Shown piece after piece: positions 17,112 to 26,344 of a DNA stretch of 64,000 nucleotides (positions are counted from its first letter, which is position 1; the number at the start of each line of letters is the position of its first letter). The stretch spans positions 1 through 64,000 of the forward strand of contig JANYEQ010000124.1 in NCBI GenBank assembly GCA_025363015.1. The letters run 5' to 3'. Origin of the DNA: Bacteroidota bacterium. Lineage in GTDB: Bacteria > Bacteroidota > Bacteroidia > B-17B0 > Aurantibacillaceae. The position numbers and the translations under genes were made by a program. Below the pieces are notes generated by a model. The model did no database searches. It was not told the origin of the DNA and worked only from the letters and a program-made list of their open reading frames with translations.

Positions 17112-18239
17112 TTAATATTCAATAACCTGTTCAATTATATTTATGGGAATTTCTCTTTCCTCGTATTGTTGGTTTCGAAGTTGGGGTTCAAAACCAGCGT
17201 CTTTTATCGATTCTTGAATTTGTTTGTAGGTAAAACGATGCGGTGCGCCTGCTGCACTTACTACATTTTCTTCAATCATAATGCTACCAAAATCGTTAGC
17301 CCCCGCATGTAAACAAATTTGTGCTGTGGCTTTACCAACCGTTAACCAACTGGCTTGTATGTTTATAATGTTTGGCAACATAATTCTGCTTAATGCAATC
17401 ATGCGAATGTATTCATCGCTAGTTACGGTATTGGAAACTCCTTTTAGGCGATTTAATAAAGTACCATCATCTTGAAAGGGCCAAGGAATAAAAGCTAAAA
17501 ATCCTTTTGAATTAGCTGGTTTTTGTGCCTGAACTTCGCGTAACCACACTAAATGTTCAAAGCGTTCGTAAATAGTTTCTACGTGTCCAAACATCATAGT
17601 GGCGCTTGTTGTAATATTTAGTTGGTGGCAAGCTTTCATTACTTCCAACCACTCGCGCCCTGTACATTTGCCTTTACTAATTAAACGGCGCACTCTATCA
17701 TTTAAAATTTCGGCGCCTGCACCTGGTAAACTATCTAAACCTGCATCTACTAAAGCTTTTAACACATCGGTGTGTGTACTTTTTTCTAATTTTGTTATGT
17801 GTGCTATTTCGGGTGGCCCTAGTGCGTGTAATTTTATGTTTGGGTAAAGTGTTTTTAATTCTTTAAATAAATTTACATAAAACTCTAATCCCAAATCGGG
17901 GTGATGACCGCCTTGTAATAACAATTGTTCCCCTCCGTATTTTATAGTTTCATCAATTTTGCGTTTATAGGTTTCAATATCTGTAATATAACTTTCGGCA
18001 TGCCCTGGTATGCGAAAAAAATTGCAAAATTTACAATTGGCTATACAAACATTGGTGGTATTTAAATTTCTATCAATTATCCAAGTAACTTTATTTGAAT
18101 TTTTTTTCTGGATTTTTCTAAGTTCATTCGCAACAAACATTAGTTCAGTAGTAGATGCATTTTCGTATAAATAAACACCTTCTTCAATACTTAAAAAATC
18201 AAAGGCTAAAGCGCGGGTTAAAAGAGTATCTACTGTCAT
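17112..18239 (-). CDS. mqnC: Cyclic dehypoxanthinyl futalosine synthase (radical SAM)
   Basis: This enzyme of the futalosine route to menaquinone cyclises dehypoxanthine futalosine. The 375-residue radical SAM protein has the cluster motif C65-x3-C69-x2-C72 (NVCIANCKFCNFFR) and the MqnC/CofH-like segment LLQGGHHPDLGLEFYV (about 120-135). The C-terminal region AGANDFGSIMIEENVVSAAG (about 305-325) is typical of the MqnC/MqnE group. MqnC is preferred to MqnE because of the NRNLNTTNVCIANCKFC context and the length. No other mqn gene is adjacent. Menaquinone is the expected partner of the complex I encoded upstream. Confidence 0.9.
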   Translation of the reverse strand: MTVDTLLTRALAFDFLSIEEGVYLYENASTTELMFVANELRKIQKKNSNKVTWIIDRNLNTTNVCIANCKFCNFFRIPGHAESYITDIETYKRKIDETIKYGGEQLLLQGGHHPDLGLEFYVNLFKELKTLYPNIKLHALGPPEIAHITKLEKSTHTDVLKALVDAGLDSLPGAGAEILNDRVRRLISKGKCTGREWLEVMKACHQLNITTSATMMFGHVETIYERFEHLVWLREVQAQKPANSKGFLAFIPWPFQDDGTLLNRLKGVSNTVTSDEYIRMIALSRIMLPNIINIQASWLTVGKATAQICLHAGANDFGSIMIEENVVSAAGAPHRFTYKQIQESIKDAGFEPQLRNQQYEEREIPINIIEQVIEY

Positions 18240-18260
18240 TTTTATTTAGTTTAGTTTATA

Positions 18261-18361
18261 ATATTCGCTTCGGCTTTGCTCAGCATAACAAATTTTCAAA
18301 AATTAGTATCATCTTCGTTCCATACTTTAACTTCCCTTCGACTCCACTTAAGAGTGACATC
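18261..18361. repeat. Two degenerate copies of a dispersed intergenic arm
   Basis: Between mqnC and the ABC ATPase gene, two direct relatives appear: TTCGCTTCGGCTTTGCTCAG (then CATAACA) at 18264-18290, and CCCTTCGACTCCACTTAAGA (then GTGACATC) at 18334-18361. Both resemble CTTCGACTxCGCTCAGxxTGACA, the same arm type as the inverted repeat at 1697-1749. The stretch contains no gene of its own. It looks like the decayed remains of a small repeat family. Confidence 0.5.
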
Positions 18362-18375
18362 TTAGTATGGCGTAT

Positions 18376-19128
18376 TTATTTCTTCGCAAAAAAAGTTTTC
18401 ATAAACTCGCTTGCAAATACAAAATCAAATAATTCTTTATTTTCGGTATTTAAAATTTTTGTTTTATCGCCAGTCCATTCATTTTCGCCCTTATAAATAA
18501 ACATAATGTTTTCGCCAATTTCAATTACGCTGTTCATATCGTGTGTAATAATAATGGTAGTAATGTTAAATTCTTCGGTAATACTTTTAATTAATTCGTC
18601 AATTACAATACTTGTTTTTGGGTCGAGGCCCGAGTTGGGCTCGTCGCAAAACAAATACCGTGGGTTATTAGCAATAGCACGGGCTAAGGCAGCTCGTTTT
18701 TTCATTCCACCGCTTAACTCGGCAGGGTATAATTTATTTCTTCCTACTAATTGCACACGCTCTAAACAAAAATTTACTCTGTCGTTTTTTTCGGCTTTTG
18801 TTAAGTTGGTAAACATATCTAAAGGAAAGCGTACATTTTCTTCTAAAGTTTGTGAATCGAACAGCGCACCACCTTGAAAAAGCATGCCTATTTTTTGACG
18901 AATTTCTTGTTGTCCTTTGGTATCAGAATCATAAAAGTTTTTTCCATCAAAAATTACTTCACCGCTATCGGGCTTATGTAAACCCACCATTAATTTCATA
19001 ACGGTAGTTTTACCGCTACCGCTTTCGCCAATAATTAAATTTGTAATGCCCGGCAAAAAACTAAAAGACACATCTTTTACAACCTGTCTATCGCCAAACG
19101 TTTTGTTTATGTTTTTAATTTCAATCAA
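18376..19128 (-). CDS. ABC transporter ATP-binding protein, MlaF type
   Basis: This is the ATPase of a phospholipid-trafficking (Mla-type) ABC system on the cytoplasmic side. The 250-residue protein has Walker A GESGSGKTT (about residues 35-43), the ABC signature LSGGMKKRAALARAI (about 138-152) and Walker B YLFCDEPNSGLDP (about 158-170). The GMKKRAALARA form of the signature is typical of the MlaF/Ttg2A group. Its start overlaps the end of the permease gene by 4 bases. The substrate-binding MCE protein is not in this cluster. Confidence 0.92.
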   Translation of the reverse strand: MIEIKNINKTFGDRQVVKDVSFSFLPGITNLIIGESGSGKTTVMKLMVGLHKPDSGEVIFDGKNFYDSDTKGQQEIRQKIGMLFQGGALFDSQTLEENVRFPLDMFTNLTKAEKNDRVNFCLERVQLVGRNKLYPAELSGGMKKRAALARAIANNPRYLFCDEPNSGLDPKTSIVIDELIKSITEEFNITTIIITHDMNSVIEIGENIMFIYKGENEWTGDKTKILNTENKELFDFVFASEFMKTFFAKK

Positions 19129-19868
19129 CGATTTAAGAAAATATTAGTTAAAATTAAACCAAACATTAAAATTAAAATACTGCTGTAAACTACGGCACTG
19201 GTACTACTTTTACCAACTTCTAAAGCACCACCACTGGTATAATAACCAAAATAAGAGGATACAGAAGTAATGATATAGGCAAATACGATAACTTTTGTAA
19301 ATGAGTAATATAATTTATTAGGATTAAAAAATGCTTGAATACCAAAAATATATTCGTACTCGGTACAAGCGCCAGCAGCCACACCCATAAAGTAACCACC
19401 TGCAATACCTAAAAACATGCTTAATGCAATTAAAAACGGAAAAATTAAAACGGCGGCTGCTATTTTTGGAAAAATTAAATATCCTGCCGAGTTAACGCCC
19501 ATAATTTCGAGTGCATCAATTTGTTCGGTAATACGCATAGCGCCAATTTCGGAAGCAATGTTAGAGCCTACTTTACCCGCTAAAATTAAACACACAATGG
19601 TAGGACTAAATTCTAAAAGAATACTTTCGCGAGTAGTAAAACCCACAGCGTACAGGGGCACCCATGGGCTACTAAAACCAAAAGCAGCTTGTATGGTAAT
19701 AATACCGCCCATAAACACTGAAATAATAGCAACAATTGGCAACGATGAAATGCCAATATTATTTATTTCATATATAATTTGACGCCAATAGACGCTAACT
19801 TTTTGGGGTTTGCCAAATACCCTCATCATTAACATAAAATATCTACCAACGTGAAAAAGAGGTTTCAT
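19125..19868 (-). CDS. ABC transporter permease, MlaE type
   Basis: This is the inner-membrane permease that partners the adjacent MlaF-type ATPase in lipid transport for outer-membrane asymmetry. The 247-residue protein has five to six transmembrane helices. MlaE-family motifs are present: GFTTRESILLEFSPTIVCLI and GSNIASEIGAMRITEQIDAL (about 110-130, the ATPase-coupling helix). It is the first gene of the pair and diverges from the small lipoprotein gene at 19918, with 49 bases between the starts. Confidence 0.93.
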   Translation of the reverse strand: MKPLFHVGRYFMLMMRVFGKPQKVSVYWRQIIYEINNIGISSLPIVAIISVFMGGIITIQAAFGFSSPWVPLYAVGFTTRESILLEFSPTIVCLILAGKVGSNIASEIGAMRITEQIDALEIMGVNSAGYLIFPKIAAAVLIFPFLIALSMFLGIAGGYFMGVAAGACTEYEYIFGIQAFFNPNKLYYSFTKVIVFAYIITSVSSYFGYYTSGGALEVGKSSTSAVVYSSILILMFGLILTNIFLNR

Positions 19869-19873
19869 ACTAC

Positions 19874-19906
19874 TTGGTAAAATTACTAATTATAAACGTA
19901 TATTTG
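19874..19906 (+). promoter_or_regulatory. Candidate Bacteroidota promoter for the 45-residue lipoprotein
   Basis: A perfect TAnnTTTG element (TATATTTG, 19899-19906) lies 11 bases before the ATG at 19918. A TTG at 19874-19876 lies 22 bases upstream of it, slightly longer than the usual spacing of about 19-20. This supports the downstream ORF being a real, separately transcribed gene. Confidence 0.6.
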
Positions 19907-19917
19907 TAACACAATTT

Positions 19918-20055
19918 ATGTTTAAACGTTACCTTTTATTATTTGCAATTTTAGTAATTGTAATTGGCTCGTTAGAGGGCTGCTTTATTTTTAAACCAAA
20001 AAATAAATGCGATTCATGCCCAGGTTTTTCCAATCAAAAGCGCAGTAAGCACTAG
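19918..20055 (+). CDS. Small cysteine-motif lipoprotein, 45 residues
   Basis: An ATG-started ORF encodes MFKRYLLLFAILVIVIGSLE, then GCFIFKPKNKCDSCPGFSNQ and a basic tail. The first part is a signal sequence ending in a plausible lipobox cysteine (Cys22). The rest carries KNKCDSCPGF, a C-x2-C pair in a short soluble tail. As I recall, similar tiny lipoproteins with a KC..CP motif occur in other Bacteroidota, though I cannot verify that here. A strong promoter-like element precedes it. Its TAG stop overlaps the TAG stop of the convergent RND gene in a shared CTAG. Function unknown; metal or heme-like ligand binding by the CxxC is only a possibility. Confidence 0.65.
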   Translation: MFKRYLLLFAILVIVIGSLEGCFIFKPKNKCDSCPGFSNQKRSKH

Positions 20056-22331
20056 TTATTTTGTTTTTTGTTTTTATAAATTAAAAATAATAAAACGGGT
20101 AATAAAAATATATCGGCTAAAACGGCTATTAATACCGTGATACAAATTAAAAATCCAAAATAAAATGTGCTTTGAAAACTACTAATCATTAAGCTCATAA
20201 ACCCACCCATTATAATAAAAGTGGTTAAAATAATTGGCTTACCTGTTTCAAAATAAGTACGTTTAAAAGCATACATTAAACTTTTACCATACGCTAATTC
20301 TATTTTTAACCGCGATATAAAGTGTATAGTATCATCAGTAGCAATGCCAAAAGCAATACTAAATACTAAAGATGTGGCGGCTTTTAGCTCAATGCCCATG
20401 TAGCCCATAATACCGCCAATTATAACTAAAGGTATAACATTTGGAAGAATAAATACTAAAACCATTCGCCAGCTACGATGAAGAAAAAAAGTTAAAAATC
20501 CAATAACAATTATTGAAAAAATAAAGCCTTGAGTCATGTTATTTACCATATACTCATTGTTTCTATCAATTAAATGTGCAGCGCCTGTAATTTGAAACTT
20601 TAATAGTTTTGTATTTGTGTTTTTATTAATAAAATTTAAAATATTTTTATTGTGTGCTGTACACGCTAAGCTACCCATATCGCGTACCTTTGCACTAATA
20701 CGGGTTTGTAAACCGTTTACTGTAACTAAGCGTTTAAGTTCTTTATTTTTTTTATTATTAATTAGCTGTTTCGAAAATTCTTGGTAGTCCTCTTTTGGAG
20801 GAAACTTATATTCAAAATTAGTAGTAGAGTTTTGATAAATTGTTTTTACCAAACTTGCTGGCGAAATTAAAAACCCTGCTGAATACTCTTTTTTAATAAA
20901 CTCTTCTACGCTGTTTAGTTGGCTTAAAACTTCGTAATCCCAAACATTTTTTGTAGTATCGTTAAGGGTCACAAGCATTTCAAAAGGCCTAACACCACTA
21001 TAATATTTATCAAAAAAGTTAAAATCTTGTTTTATTTTTACTTTATCATTTAGGTCTTCTAATAAAATATTATTAACTCTAATTTTACTAATACCAATTA
21101 TTGAAAAGCAAATAACAACTGTAGTAATAATTAAAATAGTTTTTTGATGTCTAAAAATCCAAAACAAACTCGTTCGCATAAGGTTTGTTGTTGTGTTTGA
21201 ACTACCATTAACACCAACTAATTTTTTTGGAGTAAAAAAATAAAGCAATGCGGGAAGTAGCGTGTATGTTAATATAAAGGCAATAATAACGCCAACAGAT
21301 GTATAAATGCCAAATTCTTTTATGGGTACAATGCTTGAAAACAATAGTGATAAAAAACCTACAACCGTAGTTATAAGTGTTAAAAACGTAGGAAAGCCAA
21401 CCTCTTTAATAATTAGTGAATGTATGCTTTCTTTAGCTGTACCTTTTGCTAATTCTTCAAAATACTTACTAAAATAATGTACTACATCACTCATACCTGC
21501 AATAAAAATCATGGTTGGTAACATGGTACTCATAATGTCAATGGGTTTACCTAAAAGTGTCATAATGCCTAATGTCCACAATACTGAAATTAAAACAATA
21601 ATTACAGGGATAATAATGCCATAAAAACTTTTAAAACTAAACCATAAAAAAATAATGACTACTATAAATGATAAGGCTAAAAATAACGTAAACTCTTTTT
21701 GCAGGGTGCTTAAATACACACCTTGCGCAAAAATACGCCCCACATAATGTATAGTATTAAACTTAAAACTTTTTAAGGTTGTTTCAATTTTAAAGGCTAA
21801 CACATCACTTTGCGCTTTTGTGAGTACATCGTTAGTTTTAATAAAAATACTTACACTTTTTGCGTTAAGCGGAAAAAACGAGCCTATTAAATGTGGTGAT
21901 TGGTAAATAACAATACTATCATTTTTATAAAGACTTTCGTCTTCTATGTGCAACACCCTGGTTTCGGTGGGTGCAAAACCGCCTAAAGACAGTGTTTTTA
22001 GGTTTGTTGGCGATGTAACCTGTTGCACATTATTAAGGGTACTTAGCTTTTTAGTAAGGCTATCTATTTTTAAAAGAAAGTTTTTTTTAAAAATTCCATC
22101 CTCATTTTCAATCGCTAAAAGCACAAACTCATTATCGTACTCAAATGTTTTACGGTAATTGTTGTATAACTCTAGCTCATTATCTTCATTAGGAAAAAAG
22201 GCTTCAAAATCGTAATTAAATTTTAAATTTTCTAGTTTTAAAACACAACCTAGCGAAAGTAAAATTACGCTAACAATAATTATTAAATTATATTTTTTTT
22301 TATTTTTAATACTTTGTAAAGGTAATAACAA
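20052..22331 (-). CDS. RND superfamily exporter (MMPL/HpnN-like)
   Basis: This is a large inner-membrane transporter, likely driven by the proton gradient, that moves lipids or other hydrophobic compounds. The 759-residue protein starts at a TTG and has two repeats, each with one helix, a large periplasmic loop, then five or six helices. The loops begin with NYDFEAFFPNEDNELELYN (about 35-55) and RVNNILLEDLNDKVKIKQDF (about 415-435). The helix clusters include MLPTMIFIAGMSDVVHYFSK and VFSIAFGIATDDTIHFISRL, the GxxxDD/SD motifs of this family. The substrate is not deducible. No membrane-fusion protein is adjacent. Confidence 0.9.
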   Translation of the reverse strand: MLLPLQSIKNKKKYNLIIIVSVILLSLGCVLKLENLKFNYDFEAFFPNEDNELELYNNYRKTFEYDNEFVLLAIENEDGIFKKNFLLKIDSLTKKLSTLNNVQQVTSPTNLKTLSLGGFAPTETRVLHIEDESLYKNDSIVIYQSPHLIGSFFPLNAKSVSIFIKTNDVLTKAQSDVLAFKIETTLKSFKFNTIHYVGRIFAQGVYLSTLQKEFTLFLALSFIVVIIFLWFSFKSFYGIIIPVIIVLISVLWTLGIMTLLGKPIDIMSTMLPTMIFIAGMSDVVHYFSKYFEELAKGTAKESIHSLIIKEVGFPTFLTLITTVVGFLSLLFSSIVPIKEFGIYTSVGVIIAFILTYTLLPALLYFFTPKKLVGVNGSSNTTTNLMRTSLFWIFRHQKTILIITTVVICFSIIGISKIRVNNILLEDLNDKVKIKQDFNFFDKYYSGVRPFEMLVTLNDTTKNVWDYEVLSQLNSVEEFIKKEYSAGFLISPASLVKTIYQNSTTNFEYKFPPKEDYQEFSKQLINNKKNKELKRLVTVNGLQTRISAKVRDMGSLACTAHNKNILNFINKNTNTKLLKFQITGAAHLIDRNNEYMVNNMTQGFIFSIIVIGFLTFFLHRSWRMVLVFILPNVIPLVIIGGIMGYMGIELKAATSLVFSIAFGIATDDTIHFISRLKIELAYGKSLMYAFKRTYFETGKPIILTTFIIMGGFMSLMISSFQSTFYFGFLICITVLIAVLADIFLLPVLLFLIYKNKKQNN

Positions 22332-22369
22332 AAGAAGTTGTATAAACGTTAATTTATTATTATAATAAA

Positions 22370-24100
22370 TTAAAACAAGGCTGTTAAACCAAAATGTATT
22401 TTGCCGCTTCGGGGGTCGAAACCATTACCAAATTGATTGCCGATAGCATAGTTTAAGGATAAAATCCCTGCTTTGGTTTCAAAATTAATACCCGCTCCAA
22501 TACTAATGGGAGTATCTTTTAAATAAATAGTGCCGCTATTATTTTCGTACCAAGCCCCTTCGGTAAATAATAATAAATTGGAGTTTTGTGCAAATAAAAA
22601 ACGATACTCTATGGTATAAATAGCATAGGTAGAGGCGTAAATACTTTCTTCGTCAAAACCACGTAAGGTTTTTAAACCACCAATTCTAAACAATTCGTTT
22701 TTAAAAATAGCAGAGCTACCAAATACAGAAGCTGCTTGAGTGCCAATGTGCAACACGTTATTACGATATATAGGAATGAAAATATTTAAGTCGCTTTCAA
22801 GCTGATATTGAGTTGAACGCAACAATAAATTAGTGTAAGCCAATTCATTTATTTTTGGATTTTTTTTAATGACTCTGTTGCCCGTTTGTGCATTTAAATT
22901 TAATGCCACGCCTTTGTGCGGATTAAATCGGTAATTTAATTTTTCAAACGTAAAACCTATGCCGTACGATTGTGTGGTAATATCAGCAAATTCGGGTAAA
23001 GTAGTAACTAAGCTATAATTACTGGTACTAATTAAATTAGTATTACGCTGTTTGTAAAATACTTTAAAATTATTTAAGCCACTAAAATAATACTGTAAAC
23101 CAATGTTATTGTTAATATCAATAAATGTCGTATCGCGTTTATAAATTTTAAGCGAATAATCTGTTCCAACAGGTGTACCAAACAAATATGGATAAATTAA
23201 TCTACCTTTAAAATCTTGTGTTTGTGATTGTAAACGGCGCCATTGCAAATCAAAAGTTTCGCCATTTTTAAAAATACCATTAACCACTTTTAATTTTACA
23301 TCGCCTGTTATAATTGTTTTTTTAGTAATGGCATCGGGCAATAAACCAATAATACCATCAAATTGAGAGGCGTTTTTTTTATCTAAAAACAACAGTAGTT
23401 TATTGGTTTTATTTGTTAAACGTACTATTTGTGTTTGTTTTTCGGTAATAAAAGGAAGTTGTTTTATTTTGTTAGAAATTGATTTTAAAATCTCTTCGTT
23501 ATAAGGCATATTAGGTTTTATAGCTAAATATTTGTACAAAAATTGATTATTTATTTTTGCTGTACCCATTACTATCACCGAATCTATTTTAAAGAGTTTG
23601 TTTTTTTGTACGTTTAAAAGAGCGTTAATGGCATTATCGGTAATTACAACACTATCAAGGCAAACTGAGGCAAATGGATAGCCATTGTTTTCGTAATACA
23701 AAATTATTTTTTCAAAACTTTTAGCTACATCTTTATATTTAAACGCTTTATTAAAGTACAATTTTTCACTAATACCAATTTTAGAAGCTAAGGTAGGATT
23801 TAAATTTCCTAACTTTAAATATGCCCATTTATAAAAATTATTTTCAGATATTTTTGCCGTTAGCGATGTAGAATCCATAATAACAGTATCAACATTTGCT
23901 AGTAAATAACCCTTGCGATGTAAGGTAGTAATTAAGTTATTTACCTCTTCTAAAGCTAACGTTTTACTAGTAAATTTTTTTTGATAATTAAATTTTGAAA
24001 TAATACTGTTTTTGGATGTTGGCACAACGTTTAACGCAATAGTTTGACTATTTAGCCTTAAACTAAACAACAACAAACACACTATTAAACACCTAAACAT
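22370..24100 (-). CDS. Omp85/BamA-superfamily outer-membrane protein
   Basis: This is a 576-residue outer-membrane beta-barrel with a signal peptide (1-18) and probable POTRA-like repeats over about 40-230. Relevant segments are LYYENNGYPFASVCLDSVVI and IDSVIVMGTAKINNQFLYKY. A 16-strand-type barrel follows to the C terminus (GLTALF, ending in Phe). GGLKTLRGFDEES (about 480) is the conserved (V/L)RGF motif of loop 6 in Omp85 proteins. It is shorter than BamA, so it is a paralogue with an unknown substrate (TamA-like or lipase-like). It lies 38 bases upstream of the RND exporter in the same direction, which suggests an envelope-export operon. Confidence 0.85.
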   Translation of the reverse strand: MFRCLIVCLLLFSLRLNSQTIALNVVPTSKNSIISKFNYQKKFTSKTLALEEVNNLITTLHRKGYLLANVDTVIMDSTSLTAKISENNFYKWAYLKLGNLNPTLASKIGISEKLYFNKAFKYKDVAKSFEKIILYYENNGYPFASVCLDSVVITDNAINALLNVQKNKLFKIDSVIVMGTAKINNQFLYKYLAIKPNMPYNEEILKSISNKIKQLPFITEKQTQIVRLTNKTNKLLLFLDKKNASQFDGIIGLLPDAITKKTIITGDVKLKVVNGIFKNGETFDLQWRRLQSQTQDFKGRLIYPYLFGTPVGTDYSLKIYKRDTTFIDINNNIGLQYYFSGLNNFKVFYKQRNTNLISTSNYSLVTTLPEFADITTQSYGIGFTFEKLNYRFNPHKGVALNLNAQTGNRVIKKNPKINELAYTNLLLRSTQYQLESDLNIFIPIYRNNVLHIGTQAASVFGSSAIFKNELFRIGGLKTLRGFDEESIYASTYAIYTIEYRFLFAQNSNLLLFTEGAWYENNSGTIYLKDTPISIGAGINFETKAGILSLNYAIGNQFGNGFDPRSGKIHFGLTALF

Positions 24101-24165
24101 TTTTAGTATAACGTAAAATAAAAAAAATTAGTACATTAGCTTTTACATTAACAAATTTAATATAA

Positions 24166-25230
24166 ATGAACAAATTAAAATTAATTACTGTATTTTCAGC
24201 TATTTTAAAATTATCGTTTTCTCAATCGCTAATAACTTTATCAAACAGTAATATGCCAGGCAGTGGCGACACCCTGCGTTACAGCAATGCGCAACTCAGT
24301 TCGGTTGGTAATTATACTCAAACAGGGGCAAATTTTATTTGGAATTTTAGCACTTTAGTATCTACTAGCCAAGGCATTCGCAATTTTAAAAATGCGCTAC
24401 AATGCCCCTATCCTTTTTACTTTTATGGTATTAACGAGTATGGCGAAAAAATTGCCGATACCATAAAGTTAGGTCCCATAACCTTAACTAATTACTATAA
24501 TTACTATAAAAAACAAACATCACCCCTAAATGCTTATGTGGTTGATGGCGCTGGCGTAACCATAAATGGCGCGCCTGTACCAAGCTATTACAGCAATAAA
24601 GATGAGTTGTACGTTTTTCCATTATCCTACCCAAAGTACGATAGCACCACCTTCAGATTTTCAACTCCTACCTCAACCGCTATCCCATTTACCTATTCAA
24701 AAACGGGTTACCGTATTACAAATGTTGATGGCTGGGGAACGGTGACCACGCCCTTCGGCACTGCAAATTGCTTACGCTTAGTTACAACACAATATTCTAA
24801 CGATACCATTAAAAACTCATCTTTACCTTTTCCTATTGGTTTTCCGAACTACCAACGTAGCTACCAATGGTTAACCACCACAACCAAAATTCCGTTTTTA
24901 GAAATTTCTGGGCCGGTAAATGGCACAAACTTTACGCCCAACCAGGCCCGTTACCGCGATAATTACCTAATTACCGCAGGTGTAAAAGAAGAACAAAATA
25001 ATATTGACATACAGTTATATCCAAACCCCGTAAAAGATAAATTATATTTTAAAACTGTTTTTAAAGCAACTGTATTAGCTGAATTATATAGCGTTACAGG
25101 GCAAATTATAAAAAAACAAATTATTAATGAGTTAAACTTTATCGATGTTTCTTCGCTCGAAACAGGCGTTTATGTTGTAAAAATTGTTGAAGACGAAAAG
25201 TGGATTTACGTTAAATTTATTAAAGAATAA
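24166..25230 (+). CDS. Secreted protein with T9SS type A sorting domain
   Basis: The protein is exported across the inner membrane by a signal peptide (1-19) and across the outer membrane by the type IX secretion system. The last ~75 residues (about 280-354) form the type A C-terminal sorting domain: VKEEQNNIDIQLYPNPVKDK, then LYSVTGQIIKK, SSLETGVYVVKI and a final basic KFIKE. Residues 20-275 are a beta-rich region with no motif I recognise. It is divergent from the Omp85 gene and may use the TACATTAG element at 24132-24139. It is followed by the LytS-like kinase gene. Confidence 0.85.
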   Translation: MNKLKLITVFSAILKLSFSQSLITLSNSNMPGSGDTLRYSNAQLSSVGNYTQTGANFIWNFSTLVSTSQGIRNFKNALQCPYPFYFYGINEYGEKIADTIKLGPITLTNYYNYYKKQTSPLNAYVVDGAGVTINGAPVPSYYSNKDELYVFPLSYPKYDSTTFRFSTPTSTAIPFTYSKTGYRITNVDGWGTVTTPFGTANCLRLVTTQYSNDTIKNSSLPFPIGFPNYQRSYQWLTTTTKIPFLEISGPVNGTNFTPNQARYRDNYLITAGVKEEQNNIDIQLYPNPVKDKLYFKTVFKATVLAELYSVTGQIIKKQIINELNFIDVSSLETGVYVVKIVEDEKWIYVKFIKE

Positions 25231-25252
25231 TTTTTTTACATTGCCCTGAGTT

Positions 25253-26278
25253 CTGATTAAAAAAATAAATACATACTGGCTTTGCCAACTTTTAGGTTGG
25301 AGTTTTTATATTATTATAAACTCTATTTTTTTTAGTTTAACAAACCAATCTACCTTAAAAGATTATTTAATTTACTCCGTATCATTGCCTGTAGGTATTT
25401 TAATTACACACATTTATCGCTTTTTTTTAATACGATATAATGTTTTAAACCTTAAAATTCATACTCAAATAATCATTCTTATTTTTTTTAGTGTACAAAA
25501 AGCAAACCTGTTTTTTTTGGTTACTTTAGGCTTATTTAAATGGCTAGGGGTTATACAAACTAATTTAGATTTTTTATTCATTACCTCATCTATTATTAAT
25601 TTTTCGGTAATATTTTTACTTTGGAATATTATTTACTTTGTATCTAAACATTTAAAAAACTACAAACGTGCTGAAATAAATTCCTTACGTTACCTTGCCG
25701 CCAATAAAGAAAGTGAGTTAAATAACTTAAAAGCACAATTAAACCCACACTTTATGTTTAATAGCATGAATAGTATTAGAGCATTAATAAACGAAGACCC
25801 CGCAAAAGCAAAAGTAGCCGTTACACAATTATCAAATATTTTACGCAGCACTTTATTAATGAATAAAAACAAAAAAATTGCATTAAAAGACGAAATTGAA
25901 TTAGTAAAAGAATATCTTAGTCTCGAAAAAATTAGATACGAAGAGCGTTTAAATTACGAATTAAAAATAAGTTCCGATGTTTTAAATTATCAAATTCCTC
26001 CATTTATTATTCAGGCACAGGTTGAAAATGCCATTAAACATGGCATTTCAAAGCTACCAGGTAATGGCATTATTATAATAGAAGCATTTACCTTAGGCGA
26101 TTTTTTAAAATTAAAAATTAGTAATACTGGCAAATTAAATAACGAAACACCGCTAACAGGTGTAGGTTTTAAAAACTCTATCCAACGTTTAGAACTGCTT
26201 TATGGCGTGGATGGACAGATTTTTATAAACGAAGTAAACACTTTGGTAGTTGTTGATATTAATATACCTTTGAATTAA
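25253..26278 (+). CDS. LytS-type sensor histidine kinase
   Basis: This membrane kinase probably phosphorylates the LytTR regulator encoded next. The kinase core has LKAQLNPHFMFNSMNSIRAL (phospho-accepting His) and PPFIIQAQVENAIKHGISK (N box). The GVGFKNSIQRLELLYG segment closes the ATP site. The frame is open from 25250 and reads a normal Bacteroidota N terminus (INTYWLCQLLGWSFYIIIN) with four transmembrane helices. No ATG, GTG or TTG start precedes that N terminus. I use CTG 25253 (341 residues); ATT 25256 is equally possible. A TTG at 25385 would give 297 residues but cuts off the first helix. Confidence 0.88.
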   Translation: MIKKINTYWLCQLLGWSFYIIINSIFFSLTNQSTLKDYLIYSVSLPVGILITHIYRFFLIRYNVLNLKIHTQIIILIFFSVQKANLFFLVTLGLFKWLGVIQTNLDFLFITSSIINFSVIFLLWNIIYFVSKHLKNYKRAEINSLRYLAANKESELNNLKAQLNPHFMFNSMNSIRALINEDPAKAKVAVTQLSNILRSTLLMNKNKKIALKDEIELVKEYLSLEKIRYEERLNYELKISSDVLNYQIPPFIIQAQVENAIKHGISKLPGNGIIIIEAFTLGDFLKLKISNTGKLNNETPLTGVGFKNSIQRLELLYGVDGQIFINEVNTLVVVDINIPLN

Positions 26279-26344
26279 TATTATTAAAATACACTGTAAA
26301 ATAATCATCCTTCTTAAAAAAATTAAATACTAAAAATATAATAT

